Shown here: one piece after another, positions 8,065-15,372 of the stretch | Position numbering within the stretch: the first letter of the stretch is position 1 | Layout: each line of letters starts with the position of its first letter | Notes under the pieces: generated by a model | Databases searched by the model: none | Told to the model about the DNA's origin: nothing | The model's input: the letters and a program-made list of their open reading frames with translations, nothing else | Assembly: GCA_947629875.1 (NCBI GenBank) | Contig: CANRFK010000008.1 | Coordinates: 1-23,849 of the forward strand | Source: an uncultured Clostridia bacterium | GTDB taxonomy: Bacteria; Bacillota; Clostridia; Christensenellales; Borkfalkiaceae | DNA: 23,849 nucleotides | Direction: 5' to 3' | Position numbers and translations under genes: made by a program

Positions 8065-8885
8065 AACACAGAGAGGTAAAGGAGCTGTGCTCAAGGGAGC
8101 ATCTGCTCTATCTGAAAAAACGAAGGAACCGCCAGATCGTGGTGTGGTCGCTCCGCCTTGCCCTGCTCGTGCTCTTTTTCGGCGTGTGGGAGCTCATCAC
8201 CACCGTGCTCGGCTGGGTGGACCCCTTCTTTATGAGTTCCCCCTCGCGCATCGCAAAGACCATCGCGGGACTGTACCGGGACGGGACGCTCTTCTACCAC
8301 ATCGGCGTGACGCTGCTCGAAACGGTCATCGGTTTTATCATCGCCGTCGTCGTGGGGTGCGTTGTGGCGCTCGCGCTGTGGTGGAGCGATACCCTCAGGA
8401 AGGTGTTGGAGCCGTATATCGTCGTTCTCAACGCCCTGCCCAAGATCGCGCTCGGCCCCATTATCATCATCTGGTTCGGCACGGGAAGCGAGGCCATCAT
8501 CTTTATGACGGTGCTCGTGGGCGTCATTGTGGCGACCCTCCACATGCTCGCCGCCTTCATGGAGACAGACCGCAACAAAATGTTGCTCCTGCGCTCGATG
8601 GGCGCGAACAAGTGGCAAATTTTATACAAACTCGTCATTCCCTCCTCGCGTGCCTCCTTTATTTCCATGTTGAAAGTGGCGGTGGGCATGTCGTGGATCG
8701 GCTCCATCATGGGCGAATACATCGTTTCGCGGGCGGGGCTCGGGTACCTCATCGTGTACGGCGGGCAGGTGTTCAAGCTCGACCTCGTGATGAGCGCGAC
8801 GCTCATCCTCTGCATTCTCGCTGCGGGCATGTACTTTCTCGTGGTGGCGCTTGAAAAGGTACTCGTGAAGAACACAGACAACTGA
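8061..8885 (+). CDS. ABC importer permease, NitT/TauT (BPD_transp_1) type
   Basis: This 274-residue inner-membrane subunit has about six helices. The coupling (EAA) loop is recognisable in LLRSMGANKWQILYKLVIPS (roughly residues 166-185), followed by the usual GEYIVSRAGLGYLI segment. The chosen ATG has AAGGAG 8 nt upstream and overlaps the ATPase stop by 4 bp. An ATG 33 bp further up lies inside the ATPase gene and has no ribosome site. The last 264 bp overlap, in antisense, the 3' end of the YkvI-like gene. No terminator hairpin was found after the stop. Confidence 0.94.
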   Translation: MKHREVKELCSREHLLYLKKRRNRQIVVWSLRLALLVLFFGVWELITTVLGWVDPFFMSSPSRIAKTIAGLYRDGTLFYHIGVTLLETVIGFIIAVVVGCVVALALWWSDTLRKVLEPYIVVLNALPKIALGPIIIIWFGTGSEAIIFMTVLVGVIVATLHMLAAFMETDRNKMLLLRSMGANKWQILYKLVIPSSRASFISMLKVAVGMSWIGSIMGEYIVSRAGLGYLIVYGGQVFKLDLVMSATLILCILAAGMYFLVVALEKVLVKNTDN

Positions 8886-9803
8886 AAAGAGAAGCCCAAC
8901 TGCGCCGACGGCGGGATAAAAGACGCCGACGATGCCGTGAAGTCCCAATCTCGAAAAGACAAACGCCGCAAGGAGTACCCCTCCCTCTGCGGCGTATTTT
9001 TTCTTGCCGCGCACCCTTCCGCATGCCGAAAGGAGCGGATAGAGCGAGGCGACAAGGGAGGTAAAGATGGCGGCTCCCACCGCGACGAAGAAGAGGCGGC
9101 TTCCGCGCATGACGGCAAGATACGGCATCGCCTCGCGGAGCACATCGCCGCCCGCTGCGTAGACGCGCCCCAAGATGCAGACGCCGCACACTGCGACCGC
9201 GGCGGCGGCGACGCCCGCAGAACACACGGGATGCCTTGCCCCCCTCCCGAGCTCCATGAGCACAGGCGCAGTGAGAAAGAGGTTCATTCCCGCATACAGC
9301 GCACCGCCGAAGAAGGACGACGCGCGAGGAGTTCCCGCTTCCGATAAAACGCCGCCCCGCGCACCGAACAGGACGAACACAATGAGGAGCGGAACGAGCA
9401 CCAAGTTGAGCGCGGTGACCCCCTTCATGCCGCGGTGCACGAGCCCCCACGCCGCCGCGAGCCCCAAAATCGCCAAGAGCGGTCTTGCCTCCGGGAAGAG
9501 CCCGTCGAGCCCCGCGAGCATCCCGCCGCACGGCACAAAGACGCAGAGAAGCGAGAGGGCGCGGACAATTTTCTCTCCCCGCCCGAACACCGCTTTGAGC
9601 GCGCCGCCGTACCCGCCGTACTTTTTCCCGAGCGAGAGAAAAAAGGCGCAGAGACAGAAAAACAGCGCACAGGAAAACAAGAATGCGGGAAGATACCCTT
9701 CCGCGGGAAAAAAGCGGACGAGTTCCGCACCCGTGATGAAGCCCGCGCCGATCGCGCTTCCGACGACACAAAAGGCGATTTTCACCGTTTCCATCCCTTT
9801 CAT
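8622..9803 (-). CDS. YkvI-like multi-helix membrane protein (APC-superfamily-like) with antisense-derived tail
   Basis: The first 306 residues contain about ten hydrophobic helices and start with KIAFCVVGSAIGAGFITGAEL. This is the GxxIGAGFxxGxE signature of the YkvI/amino-acid-transporter-like family. The function is unproven; transport of an amino acid or similar solute is the likely guess. Helix ten ends at VLHEYLFKR, where family members normally stop. The remaining ~88 residues are hydrophilic and His/Arg/Glu-rich, and are read antisense to the permease gene, so an original stop was probably lost or a frameshift occurred. The start is uncertain: the ATG at 9803 has no ribosome site, whereas a GTG at 9785 is preceded by AAAGGG at 9 nt and would start right at VKIAF. 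A candidate promoter lies at 9823-9851. Confidence 0.75.
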   Translation of the reverse strand: MKGMETVKIAFCVVGSAIGAGFITGAELVRFFPAEGYLPAFLFSCALFFCLCAFFLSLGKKYGGYGGALKAVFGRGEKIVRALSLLCVFVPCGGMLAGLDGLFPEARPLLAILGLAAAWGLVHRGMKGVTALNLVLVPLLIVFVLFGARGGVLSEAGTPRASSFFGGALYAGMNLFLTAPVLMELGRGARHPVCSAGVAAAAVAVCGVCILGRVYAAGGDVLREAMPYLAVMRGSRLFFVAVGAAIFTSLVASLYPLLSACGRVRGKKKYAAEGGVLLAAFVFSRLGLHGIVGVFYPAVGAVGLLFSVVCVLHEYLFKRHHEKVHARSENAEDERRAHHEVELEHLPAVHDEVPEPRPRNDVFAHDGADPRHAHRHFQHGNKGGTRGGNDEFV

Positions 9804-9822
9804 CTATGCGAAAAAGTAAAAA

Positions 9823-9851
9823 ATTATGAAAAAATTGCATTTTTATGTCTG
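9823..9851 (-). promoter_or_regulatory. Candidate promoter of the ykvI-like gene
   Basis: On the minus strand CAGACA (9846-9851), 17 nt, CATAAT (9823-9828). The -35 is a poor match to TTGACA and lies inside an 18-bp box shared with the tyrA upstream region, where the same CAGACA-17-TACAAT spacing recurs. The repeated geometry is the main support. Confidence 0.5.
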
Positions 9852-9862
9852 ACATAGTACTT
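9845..9862. promoter_or_regulatory. 18-bp shared box with 13-bp palindrome, copy 1 (operator candidate)
   Basis: ATGTCTGACATAGTACTT is identical to 16241-16258. With the preceding T it holds the perfect palindrome TATGTC-T-GACATA. Here it sits between the divergent ykvI-like and padR-like genes, 6 nt before the padR -35 box and over the candidate ykvI -35 box. Who binds it is unknown; the neighbouring PadR protein is one candidate. Confidence 0.6.
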
Positions 9863-9868
9863 TGATTG

Positions 9869-9897
9869 TTGACAAAATTTGCGTGATATTGTATAAT
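9869..9897 (+). promoter_or_regulatory. Perfect consensus promoter of the padR-fusion gene
   Basis: TTGACA (9869-9874), 17-nt spacer, TATAAT (9892-9897). The leader is about 20 nt and carries AGGAGG (9909-9914), 9 nt before the ATG at 9924. Confidence 0.9.
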
Positions 9898-9923
9898 AAG
9901 GAAAACCAAGGAGGAAATGTCAA

Positions 9924-11645
9924 ATGGACGAGGAATTCGAGACCAACGAAGCGCCGGAAGCCGAAGATCCCGATGACAAACAGGAAAAAGCCATCAGCTC
10001 CGACCTCATCCGCGGACACATCAACACCATCATTCTCCGCTCCCTCTACGACGGGGATAAATACGGGTATGAGATATTGGCGGAGATCGAAGGAAAGAGC
10101 CACGGGCAGTATACGCTCAAACAACCCACGCTGTACAGCGCATTGAAGCGGCTCGAAAAGGACGGCTATATCACCTCATATTGGGGCGGCTCGGTGGGCG
10201 GCGGCAGGAGAAAGTATTTCTCCCTCACCGACGAGGGCAAGACCGTCTCCGAACAGAACCAAGCGGAGTGGGAATATTCCCGCACCATCATCGATAGCCT
10301 CATCTCCGACCGCGACTTCGACTTTGCCAATCCCGCCCCCACCGCCGTGAATATGCGCGTGCTGCGCGATACGACGTCGCGCGTGCCCGTCCGCGAAGGC
10401 GAGGAGGACGAGGTGGACTTCGAGGCCGCCTTCGGCGACGCCGAACGCACCCGCCTCGAGGAGGATTACGCCAAGAGATCGGCCGAACTCGAGGAGGCCA
10501 AGACCGCCCTCGACGAGGAGCGCACCCGCTTCGAGGAAGAGATGCAGAGGCGCACGCAGCAGCTCGAAGAGGAGCGCGCCGCGCAGGCGGAGCTTCTCAA
10601 AAATGAGCGCGAGGCGCACGAAAACGCCATTGCGGAGCGCGAACAGCTCGTGGAGGAGGAGCACCGCAAGTACGAAGAGGCGCGCATCGAGCAACTCACC
10701 GAGCTCGAAAAGACGCGCGAGGCGCGTGAACAGGAGCTCCTCGACAAGGAGCGCGCCCTCTCCGAGGAACGGCAGCGGTATGATTTCCTCCTCGCGGAGA
10801 AGGAAGCCCGCTTTGCGGAGGAGCAGGAGCGCCACCGCGCCGAACTCGAGGCGACGGAAAAGCGCATCCGCGAAGAGCAGGAAGCCCTCTTCCGCCAGCG
10901 CGAACAGCAGCTCATCCATCAGAATTATATCAACCTCGTCAACGCGCCGCCCGAAGAGACGCCCGAGCAGACGTACTCCTATTACAGCGCGCCGGCAGCG
11001 GAGACGCCGCAGCCCGAATACGCGGACGAGGACTATCAGAACGTCGTGCGGAGGCTCTACGACAACGCCGTAAAGGCCGCCCCCGCCGAGGTTTCTCCCT
11101 CGGAGGACGAACAGGAGGCGCAATCGCTCGACGGCATCGACTTCCGCGACCTCGAAGCGCGTGCCGCACAGGACGGCATCCGCATCACGACGGCGGGCGG
11201 GAAGCCCCTGAAAAAGCAGACCGATTCGGACAGCATCGTGCACAAGGGCAAGGCTCTGTTTTTGAGCGCGATCGTCGTGTTCTTCTTCTGCGTGGCGCTC
11301 GGGAGCGTCGCCCTCGGCGTGCGGAAGTCGCTCTCCCTTCCCCTCTTCTATCCGTACTTCATCTGGGCGGCGGGTGTGTGCCTTCTCCTCGTGACGGGGC
11401 TCGCCTACGCCAACCACTTCGGACAGCGGGCGCTACGGCGGCCGGGGCTCGTCATCGTGAATGCCGTCGTCATCTATGCCCTGCTCGTCATTGTTACCCT
11501 CATCGTCGCCCTCGCGGTCAACGGAAACTTTGCTTCCATCTCGTACATTGCGACGTTCATCATCTTCCCCATCGTGTTCTTCTTCTCCGTCGTCATCTTC
11601 GGCGTTGTGTACTACCTGCAAGTGCGGCCGTTGAAGAAAAAATAA
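9924..11645 (+). CDS. PadR-type DNA-binding domain fused to long coiled coil and four membrane helices
   Basis: The 573-residue protein has three parts. Residues about 27-115 are a PadR winged-helix domain, shown by LIRGHINTIILRSLYDGDKYGYEI, TLKQPTLYSALKRLEKDGYI and RRKYFSLTDEGK. Residues about 172-333 are an almost uninterrupted Glu/Arg/Lys/Ala-rich coiled coil. After a Pro/Glu-rich linker (334-440) come four hydrophobic helices (about 443-466, 474-494, 508-532, 540-566) and a basic KKK end. Ordinary PadR proteins are 100-190 residues, soluble and dimeric. This one should therefore be membrane-tethered, with its DNA-binding head in the cytosol. It is monocistronic, with a perfect promoter, AGGAGG and a terminator, and is divergent from the ykvI-like gene. 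The domains are clear; the signal, the DNA target and whether the head is ever released are unknown. Confidence 0.88.
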   Translation: MDEEFETNEAPEAEDPDDKQEKAISSDLIRGHINTIILRSLYDGDKYGYEILAEIEGKSHGQYTLKQPTLYSALKRLEKDGYITSYWGGSVGGGRRKYFSLTDEGKTVSEQNQAEWEYSRTIIDSLISDRDFDFANPAPTAVNMRVLRDTTSRVPVREGEEDEVDFEAAFGDAERTRLEEDYAKRSAELEEAKTALDEERTRFEEEMQRRTQQLEEERAAQAELLKNEREAHENAIAEREQLVEEEHRKYEEARIEQLTELEKTREAREQELLDKERALSEERQRYDFLLAEKEARFAEEQERHRAELEATEKRIREEQEALFRQREQQLIHQNYINLVNAPPEETPEQTYSYYSAPAAETPQPEYADEDYQNVVRRLYDNAVKAAPAEVSPSEDEQEAQSLDGIDFRDLEARAAQDGIRITTAGGKPLKKQTDSDSIVHKGKALFLSAIVVFFFCVALGSVALGVRKSLSLPLFYPYFIWAAGVCLLLVTGLAYANHFGQRALRRPGLVIVNAVVIYALLVIVTLIVALAVNGNFASISYIATFIIFPIVFFFSVVIFGVVYYLQVRPLKKK

Positions 11646-11660
11646 GCATTAAAAAGGCAA

Positions 11661-11690
11661 CTCCCCGAACACCGTTCGGGGAGCGTTTTT
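11661..11690 (+). terminator. Intrinsic terminator of the padR-fusion gene
   Basis: A perfect 10-bp stem (11661-11670 with 11674-11683), 3-nt loop and TTTTT at 11686-11690, starting 15 bp after the stop codon. The other strand also ends in a T-run (CCTTTTT), so it can stop read-through from glcK as well. Confidence 0.9.
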
Positions 11691-11739
11691 ATACATGGGG
11701 TGGGAAAATCGTGTACAATTCGCTTGGAAAGATACACTC

Positions 11740-11770
11740 GCCCCGCCCGCGGTTTTGCCGCGGGCGGGGC
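11740..11770. terminator. GC-rich hairpin downstream of glcK
   Basis: A 13-bp perfect stem (11740-11752 with 11758-11770) and 5-nt loop. No T-run follows on either strand, so it may stabilise the glcK mRNA 3' end or act with Rho rather than as an intrinsic terminator. Confidence 0.45.
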
Positions 11771-11801
11771 TCGGTATGAGGAAATATAAATTTTCTTTTT
11801 T

Positions 11802-11940
11802 CCGTATTCCGCGGCGATCAAATTTTCTGCGACGCGTATTCCGCGACAATTAAATTTTCTGCGATGCGTATCCCGCGACGATTAAATTTTCTGCGATGCG
11901 TATCCCGCGACGATTAAATTCTCTGCGATGCGTATTCCGC
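11802..11940. repeat. 32-bp tandem repeat covering the end of glcK
   Basis: Four consecutive 32-bp units (11813-11844, 11845-11876, 11877-11908, 11909-11940) plus an 11-bp partial unit at 11802-11812. They differ by only a few substitutions. The unit nearest the gene (11909-11940) contains the last codons and TAA of glcK. The others are copies lying beyond the stop, so the array arose by repeated duplication of the gene's 3' tip. There are no spacers, so this is not a CRISPR array. Confidence 0.9.
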
Positions 11941-12861
11941 GGCGCCGTACAGCCCGGCATCGTTGCCCAGCGTGGCACAAAGGATATTGAGCGGGGCATA
12001 GTCCGCGGAGACATACAGGCGCGGCAACACGTAGGCGCGGAGCGGCGCGAGCAGCGTTTCGCCCTCGGCGGAGACGCCCCCTCCGATGAGAAATGCCTGC
12101 GGACGGAATATATTTGCAAAATTCAAGATGCCCTCGCCGAGCGCGGCGACAAAGGTATCGAGCACCCGCCGGGCGCCCTCGTCGCCCTCTTTGAGGGCAG
12201 AAAAGACGGTCATCCCATTCACTTCCTCGGGCGTTTTTGCGTATTTCCAAAGCAAACTCGTGCGGTTTTTCGCCATTTCCTCGCGGGTGTAGCGCAGAAG
12301 CGCCGTCGTGGAGGCGTAACGTTCGAGGCATCCCCTCCTTCCGCAGGTGCACTTCTCGCCGTCCTGCACGATGACGGTGTGGCCGAGCTCCGCGCCCGCG
12401 CTCTTGCCGCCCTCGAAGAGCTTGCCGCCGAGGATGATCCCCCCGCCGACGCCCGTGCCGAGGGTCAGAAAGATGCTGTCCGTATAGCCCTTGCCCGCGC
12501 CGTACTTCGCCTCGCCGAGCGCGGCGGCGTTGGCGTCGTTGGTGACAAAGACGGGGACGCCCGTCTCCGCGGAGACGAGAGCGGCGAGCGGGACGTTCTC
12601 CCAGCCGAAATTCGACCACTTGACGACGACGCCGCAGTCGCTGTCGATGACGCCGGGCGAGCCGATGCCGATCGCTTCGATCTCATGCAAACCGTGCCCC
12701 GCCGCGCGCGCCGCGGAAGCGCAGAGTTCTGCGATGATGTGCGCCGTCTTTTCGGGCGCATCCGCGCAGTTTGTCGCCGCGCGCACCTTTTCGGACAGCG
12801 CGCCGCCCTCAAAACATACCGCCTTGACGGACATTCCGCCCAAATCGACACCGATTATCAT
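11914..12861 (-). CDS. glcK: ROK-family glucokinase
   Basis: This 315-residue cytosolic kinase most likely phosphorylates glucose at the expense of ATP. It begins MIIGVDLGGMSVK, the phosphate-binding loop of the ROK fold. It then shows the catalytic NDANAAALGE block, LTLGTGVGGGIILGGK, the GAELGH sugar-contact motif and the zinc motif CTCGRRGCLE that marks ROK kinases. Start 12861 is chosen because AGGAGG lies 7 nt upstream; the longer reading frame begins inside rho. The gene follows the rho stop by 11 bp and is the last of its cluster. Its 3' tip is duplicated as a 32-bp tandem array. Other ROK members act on fructose, N-acetylmannosamine or as repressors; the lack of an N-terminal HTH rules out the repressor type. 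Confidence 0.92.
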   Translation of the reverse strand: MIIGVDLGGMSVKAVCFEGGALSEKVRAATNCADAPEKTAHIIAELCASAARAAGHGLHEIEAIGIGSPGVIDSDCGVVVKWSNFGWENVPLAALVSAETGVPVFVTNDANAAALGEAKYGAGKGYTDSIFLTLGTGVGGGIILGGKLFEGGKSAGAELGHTVIVQDGEKCTCGRRGCLERYASTTALLRYTREEMAKNRTSLLWKYAKTPEEVNGMTVFSALKEGDEGARRVLDTFVAALGEGILNFANIFRPQAFLIGGGVSAEGETLLAPLRAYVLPRLYVSADYAPLNILCATLGNDAGLYGAAEYASQRI

Positions 12862-12872
12862 GCGTGTTCCTC

Positions 12873-14306
12873 CTATAAGCTCTTGTAGACCTTCAACCAT
12901 TCGGGAAGGCGGGTGACGAACTCGGCGTTATTTTGTGTGCGCTTGACCATGTCGATGACGCCCGCAATGTTCTCCGTGATGCCGCGCTCGCGTAGTTTGT
13001 ACACCGCGGAAAGAGTGTTCTCGGGGAGGAGCAACTCCTCTTTGCGCGTGCCGGAACGGCGGATGTCGATGGCGGGGAAGATGCGGTGCTCGGCGAGGTC
13101 GCGCGAGAGGAAGATATCGGCGTTGCCCGTGCCCTTGAACTCCTCGTAGATGACATCGTCCATGCGGCTGCCCGTATCGACGAGGGCGGTGGCAAGCACC
13201 GTGATGCTGCCCGCCTCGATGGTGTTGCGCGCCGCGCCGAAGAAGCGCTTGGGTTCGGCGAGCGCCCCCGCATCGAGCCCGCCCGAGAGCGTCTTGCCCG
13301 TGCTCTCCGCAATGTAGTTGTAGGCGCGGGTCAGTTTGGTGAGGGAATCGAGCAGAATGAGGACGTCCTTGCCCTGCTCCGCGAGGCGCTTGGCGTGCGC
13401 AAGCGTGAGCTGTGCCGCGCGGACGTGGTGATCGGCTCCCTCGTCGAAGGTGGAATAGACGACCTCCGCCCCCGGCACGCAGGTACGGAAATCGGTGACT
13501 TCCTCGGGACGCTCGTCGATGAGAAGAACGATGAGGGCGATCTCGCGGTGAAACTGCGCAACGGCGCGGGCGACGCTTTTAAGCAGCGTCGTCTTGCCCG
13601 CCTTGGGGGGTGCGATGATGAGGGCGCGCTGCCCCTTTCCGATGGGGATGAAGAGATCGAGAAGGCGCAGGGCGACGTCGGTGTTGCCCTCGGAGAGCAC
13701 GATCTGCTCCTTGGCATATTCCGCGGTGAGATAGTCGAAGTTGGGGCGCTGTTCGTACCTGCCGACGGGCAGGCCGTTCACCGACAAAATTTCGTTCATT
13801 GCGGGGGAATCGTTCTTGATGCGCGGCCGAACGGTGCAGGAGACAAAATCGCCCTCCCGAAGGCGCAGCGCGTGGATGACGGGCGCGGCGATGAACACAT
13901 CGGAGCCGTCGTTGGACGCCTGACAGTTCTTGGCGCGCAAGAACCCGTAGCCGCCCGACGTGATCTCGAGAATGCCCGAATAGACTGTGTTGTCCGCGCG
14001 GAACTCGGGGGAAGCGACGCCGCAGAATTGTTCGCCGCCCCTCTGCGCAAAGACGCGCTTGAACCCATCGAGCTTGGCGGAGACGGCGGGATCGAGGAAG
14101 GGCTGTTTGACGGGTGCCCCCCGCCTCGATTGCGGTGCGGGCAGCTTTTTCCCCGCGATGACATCGACGATCTCATTGATGAGAATGTCCTTGTTGTACG
14201 CAGACGCCTTGGCGACGCCATACGTTCTGCCCGCCGTGCGAAGCGTGGCGATGGGCAAGAGATCGAGATAGCTGCGCAGTTCGGCTTCTGACGTCTTATG
14301 ATCCAT
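12873..14306 (-). CDS. rho: Transcription termination factor Rho
   Basis: This 477-residue hexameric RNA helicase terminates transcription. The N-terminal 100 residues are a Rho-N-like helical region plus a basic linker. The RNA-binding cold-shock-like domain follows (GILEITSGGYGFLR, about 111-124). The ATPase core has Walker A APPKAGKTT (232-240), Walker B VLILLD (315-320), the Q-loop in GKTLSGG (about 337-343) and the R-loop region in TGSRMDDVIYEEFKGTGN (about 378-395). The ATG lies inside the end of the upstream hydrolase gene (11-bp overlap), with GGAG 9 nt before it. Presence of Rho fits the several weak-T-tract hairpins in this window. Confidence 0.97.
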   Translation of the reverse strand: MDHKTSEAELRSYLDLLPIATLRTAGRTYGVAKASAYNKDILINEIVDVIAGKKLPAPQSRRGAPVKQPFLDPAVSAKLDGFKRVFAQRGGEQFCGVASPEFRADNTVYSGILEITSGGYGFLRAKNCQASNDGSDVFIAAPVIHALRLREGDFVSCTVRPRIKNDSPAMNEILSVNGLPVGRYEQRPNFDYLTAEYAKEQIVLSEGNTDVALRLLDLFIPIGKGQRALIIAPPKAGKTTLLKSVARAVAQFHREIALIVLLIDERPEEVTDFRTCVPGAEVVYSTFDEGADHHVRAAQLTLAHAKRLAEQGKDVLILLDSLTKLTRAYNYIAESTGKTLSGGLDAGALAEPKRFFGAARNTIEAGSITVLATALVDTGSRMDDVIYEEFKGTGNADIFLSRDLAEHRIFPAIDIRRSGTRKEELLLPENTLSAVYKLRERGITENIAGVIDMVKRTQNNAEFVTRLPEWLKVYKSL

Positions 14307-14949
14307 ATTTGATACGCTCCATAAAAATTATTTTTTTCGATTGGGATGCGACAAAGTCGCGGTCGAGGTCGACGCTTCCCCCGCAGCGGAGGACGGACGA
14401 CGTTTCAAAGAGAGACAAGAAGGGTTGCGGGCCTGCAATATCCACCTGCAAGCCGTCGGTGTAAAAGTGCATGGGAACGACGAGTTTGGGGGAAATGCGC
14501 GAAACGTACTCCTTCGCCTCCATGGCGTCGATGGTATAGTGCCCGCCGACGGGAATGAAGAGAACATCTACCCCGCGGAGCTCTTCGATGATGCGCTCGT
14601 TTGCGGGTTCGCCGAGGTCGCCGAGGTGACAGAGATCCAGCCCGTCCGCGCGGAAACGGAAGATGAGGTTCTTGCCCCTCTTGGCGCCGTGGGCGTCGTC
14701 GTGAAAACCGGGAATGGCGGAGATATGCACGCCCCCTCTTTCGCAAGAAATGGGCGAAGAGAGCACGGTGGGCGTGCCTCCGACTGCCGCAACGTTGCAG
14801 TGGTCGTAGTGGCCGTGGCTGACCGTGACGATATCCGCCTCGGTGCGCGGCAGAGAAAAGCCGACGTCGCCGTAGGGATCGGTCACGATGCGCGTGCCCG
14901 AGGAAAACGTCATGCGGAAGCAGGAATGGCCGTAATATTCAAGTTTCAT
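14296..14949 (-). CDS. Metallo-beta-lactamase-fold hydrolase (UPF0173/UlaG-like)
   Basis: This 217-residue cytosolic protein has the metal-binding HGHYDH motif (HxHxDH, near residues 45-50), PGFHDDAHG, the aspartate in HLGDLGEP, GGHYTID and a final PMHF. Together these match the UPF0173 / COG2220 metal-dependent hydrolases, whose physiological substrate is generally unknown. Its ATG overlaps the stop of the DUF1934 gene (ATGA), and its end overlaps the rho start, so translation of the three genes is likely coupled. There is no ribosome site of note, in line with coupling. Confidence 0.9.
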   Translation of the reverse strand: MKLEYYGHSCFRMTFSSGTRIVTDPYGDVGFSLPRTEADIVTVSHGHYDHCNVAAVGGTPTVLSSPISCERGGVHISAIPGFHDDAHGAKRGKNLIFRFRADGLDLCHLGDLGEPANERIIEELRGVDVLFIPVGGHYTIDAMEAKEYVSRISPKLVVPMHFYTDGLQVDIAGPQPFLSLFETSSVLRCGGSVDLDRDFVASQSKKIIFMERIKYGS

Positions 14950-15335
14950 TTATCCTCCGAAAAAACAAATTGCATCCGCAAAAGATAAGGTGTGGAATAC
15001 TCCCCTTCGCCCAGATCGTAGCCGAGCGTACAGAGGATATGATCGGAAAAGTCTTGCTTTTTCAAAATGTGCGTACGAATGGGGAGCGCGCCGCGCATTT
15101 CCCCCAACAAAATTTGCATCTCCGTCTCTTCGCCGAGGCAAAAACGGGCGGACAGATCAGTTTCCCCGCGGCGCTCCATGAAAAAAACGCCGTCCTTAAA
15201 GGTAAGTTGAATGCTGTCCTGTCCGTCCTCGTAATGCACGGTGAACCCGTTCGGATCCAAAGAAAGCGTGCCGAAACCCGTGAAGATGCGCTCTTCGCCC
15301 CCGGACCTTGCGGCGATGCGCACGTTGCAAACCAT
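14946..15335 (-). CDS. DUF1934 (YwiB-like) beta-barrel protein
   Basis: A small (129-residue) soluble protein recognised as DUF1934/YwiB by its size, the FTGFGTLSLDPNGFTVHYED start, the VFFMERRGETDLSARFCLGEETEMQI centre and the YDLGEGEYSTPYLLRMQF end. The family has a lipocalin-like barrel and no firm function. The start at 15335 is chosen because the -10 box (15340-15345) leaves only 4 nt before this ATG, so the longer starts at 15341 or 15350 would lie upstream of transcription. No Shine-Dalgarno is present, so the mRNA is probably leaderless or nearly so. The gene is 37 bp after tyrA and overlaps the following hydrolase gene. Confidence 0.8.
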   Translation of the reverse strand: MVCNVRIAARSGGEERIFTGFGTLSLDPNGFTVHYEDGQDSIQLTFKDGVFFMERRGETDLSARFCLGEETEMQILLGEMRGALPIRTHILKKQDFSDHILCTLGYDLGEGEYSTPYLLRMQFVFSEDK

Positions 15336-15339
15336 AGCC

Positions 15340-15368
15340 ATTATAACCAAAAAAATTTATTTCGTCAA
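15340..15368 (-). promoter_or_regulatory. Promoter of the DUF1934-hydrolase-rho-glcK genes, abutting the start codon
   Basis: On the minus strand TTGACG (15363-15368), 17 nt, TATAAT (15340-15345). Only GGCT separates the -10 box from the ATG at 15335, so transcription should begin on or next to the start codon. Confidence 0.8.
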
Positions 15369-15372
15369 GCGT

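Noticed and set aside
9823..9909. Start of a longer protein at ATGTCTGAC / MSDI in the 18-bp box
   Set aside because: The same MSDI reading appears at tyrA only because the DNA box is identical. At the ykvI-like gene it is out of frame with the protein, so the conservation is at DNA level.
10176..11417. 413-codon minus-strand open frame opposite the padR fusion
   Set aside because: Its Leu/Arg/Glu-rich repeats mirror the coiled-coil codons on the other strand, and no promoter or start signal was seen.
11802..11940. CRISPR-like appearance of the 32-bp repeats
   Set aside because: The units are directly adjacent with no spacers and derive from the glcK end. No cas gene is present.
13086..14291. 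401-codon plus-strand open frame opposite rho
   Set aside because: A shadow of rho, which is certain.
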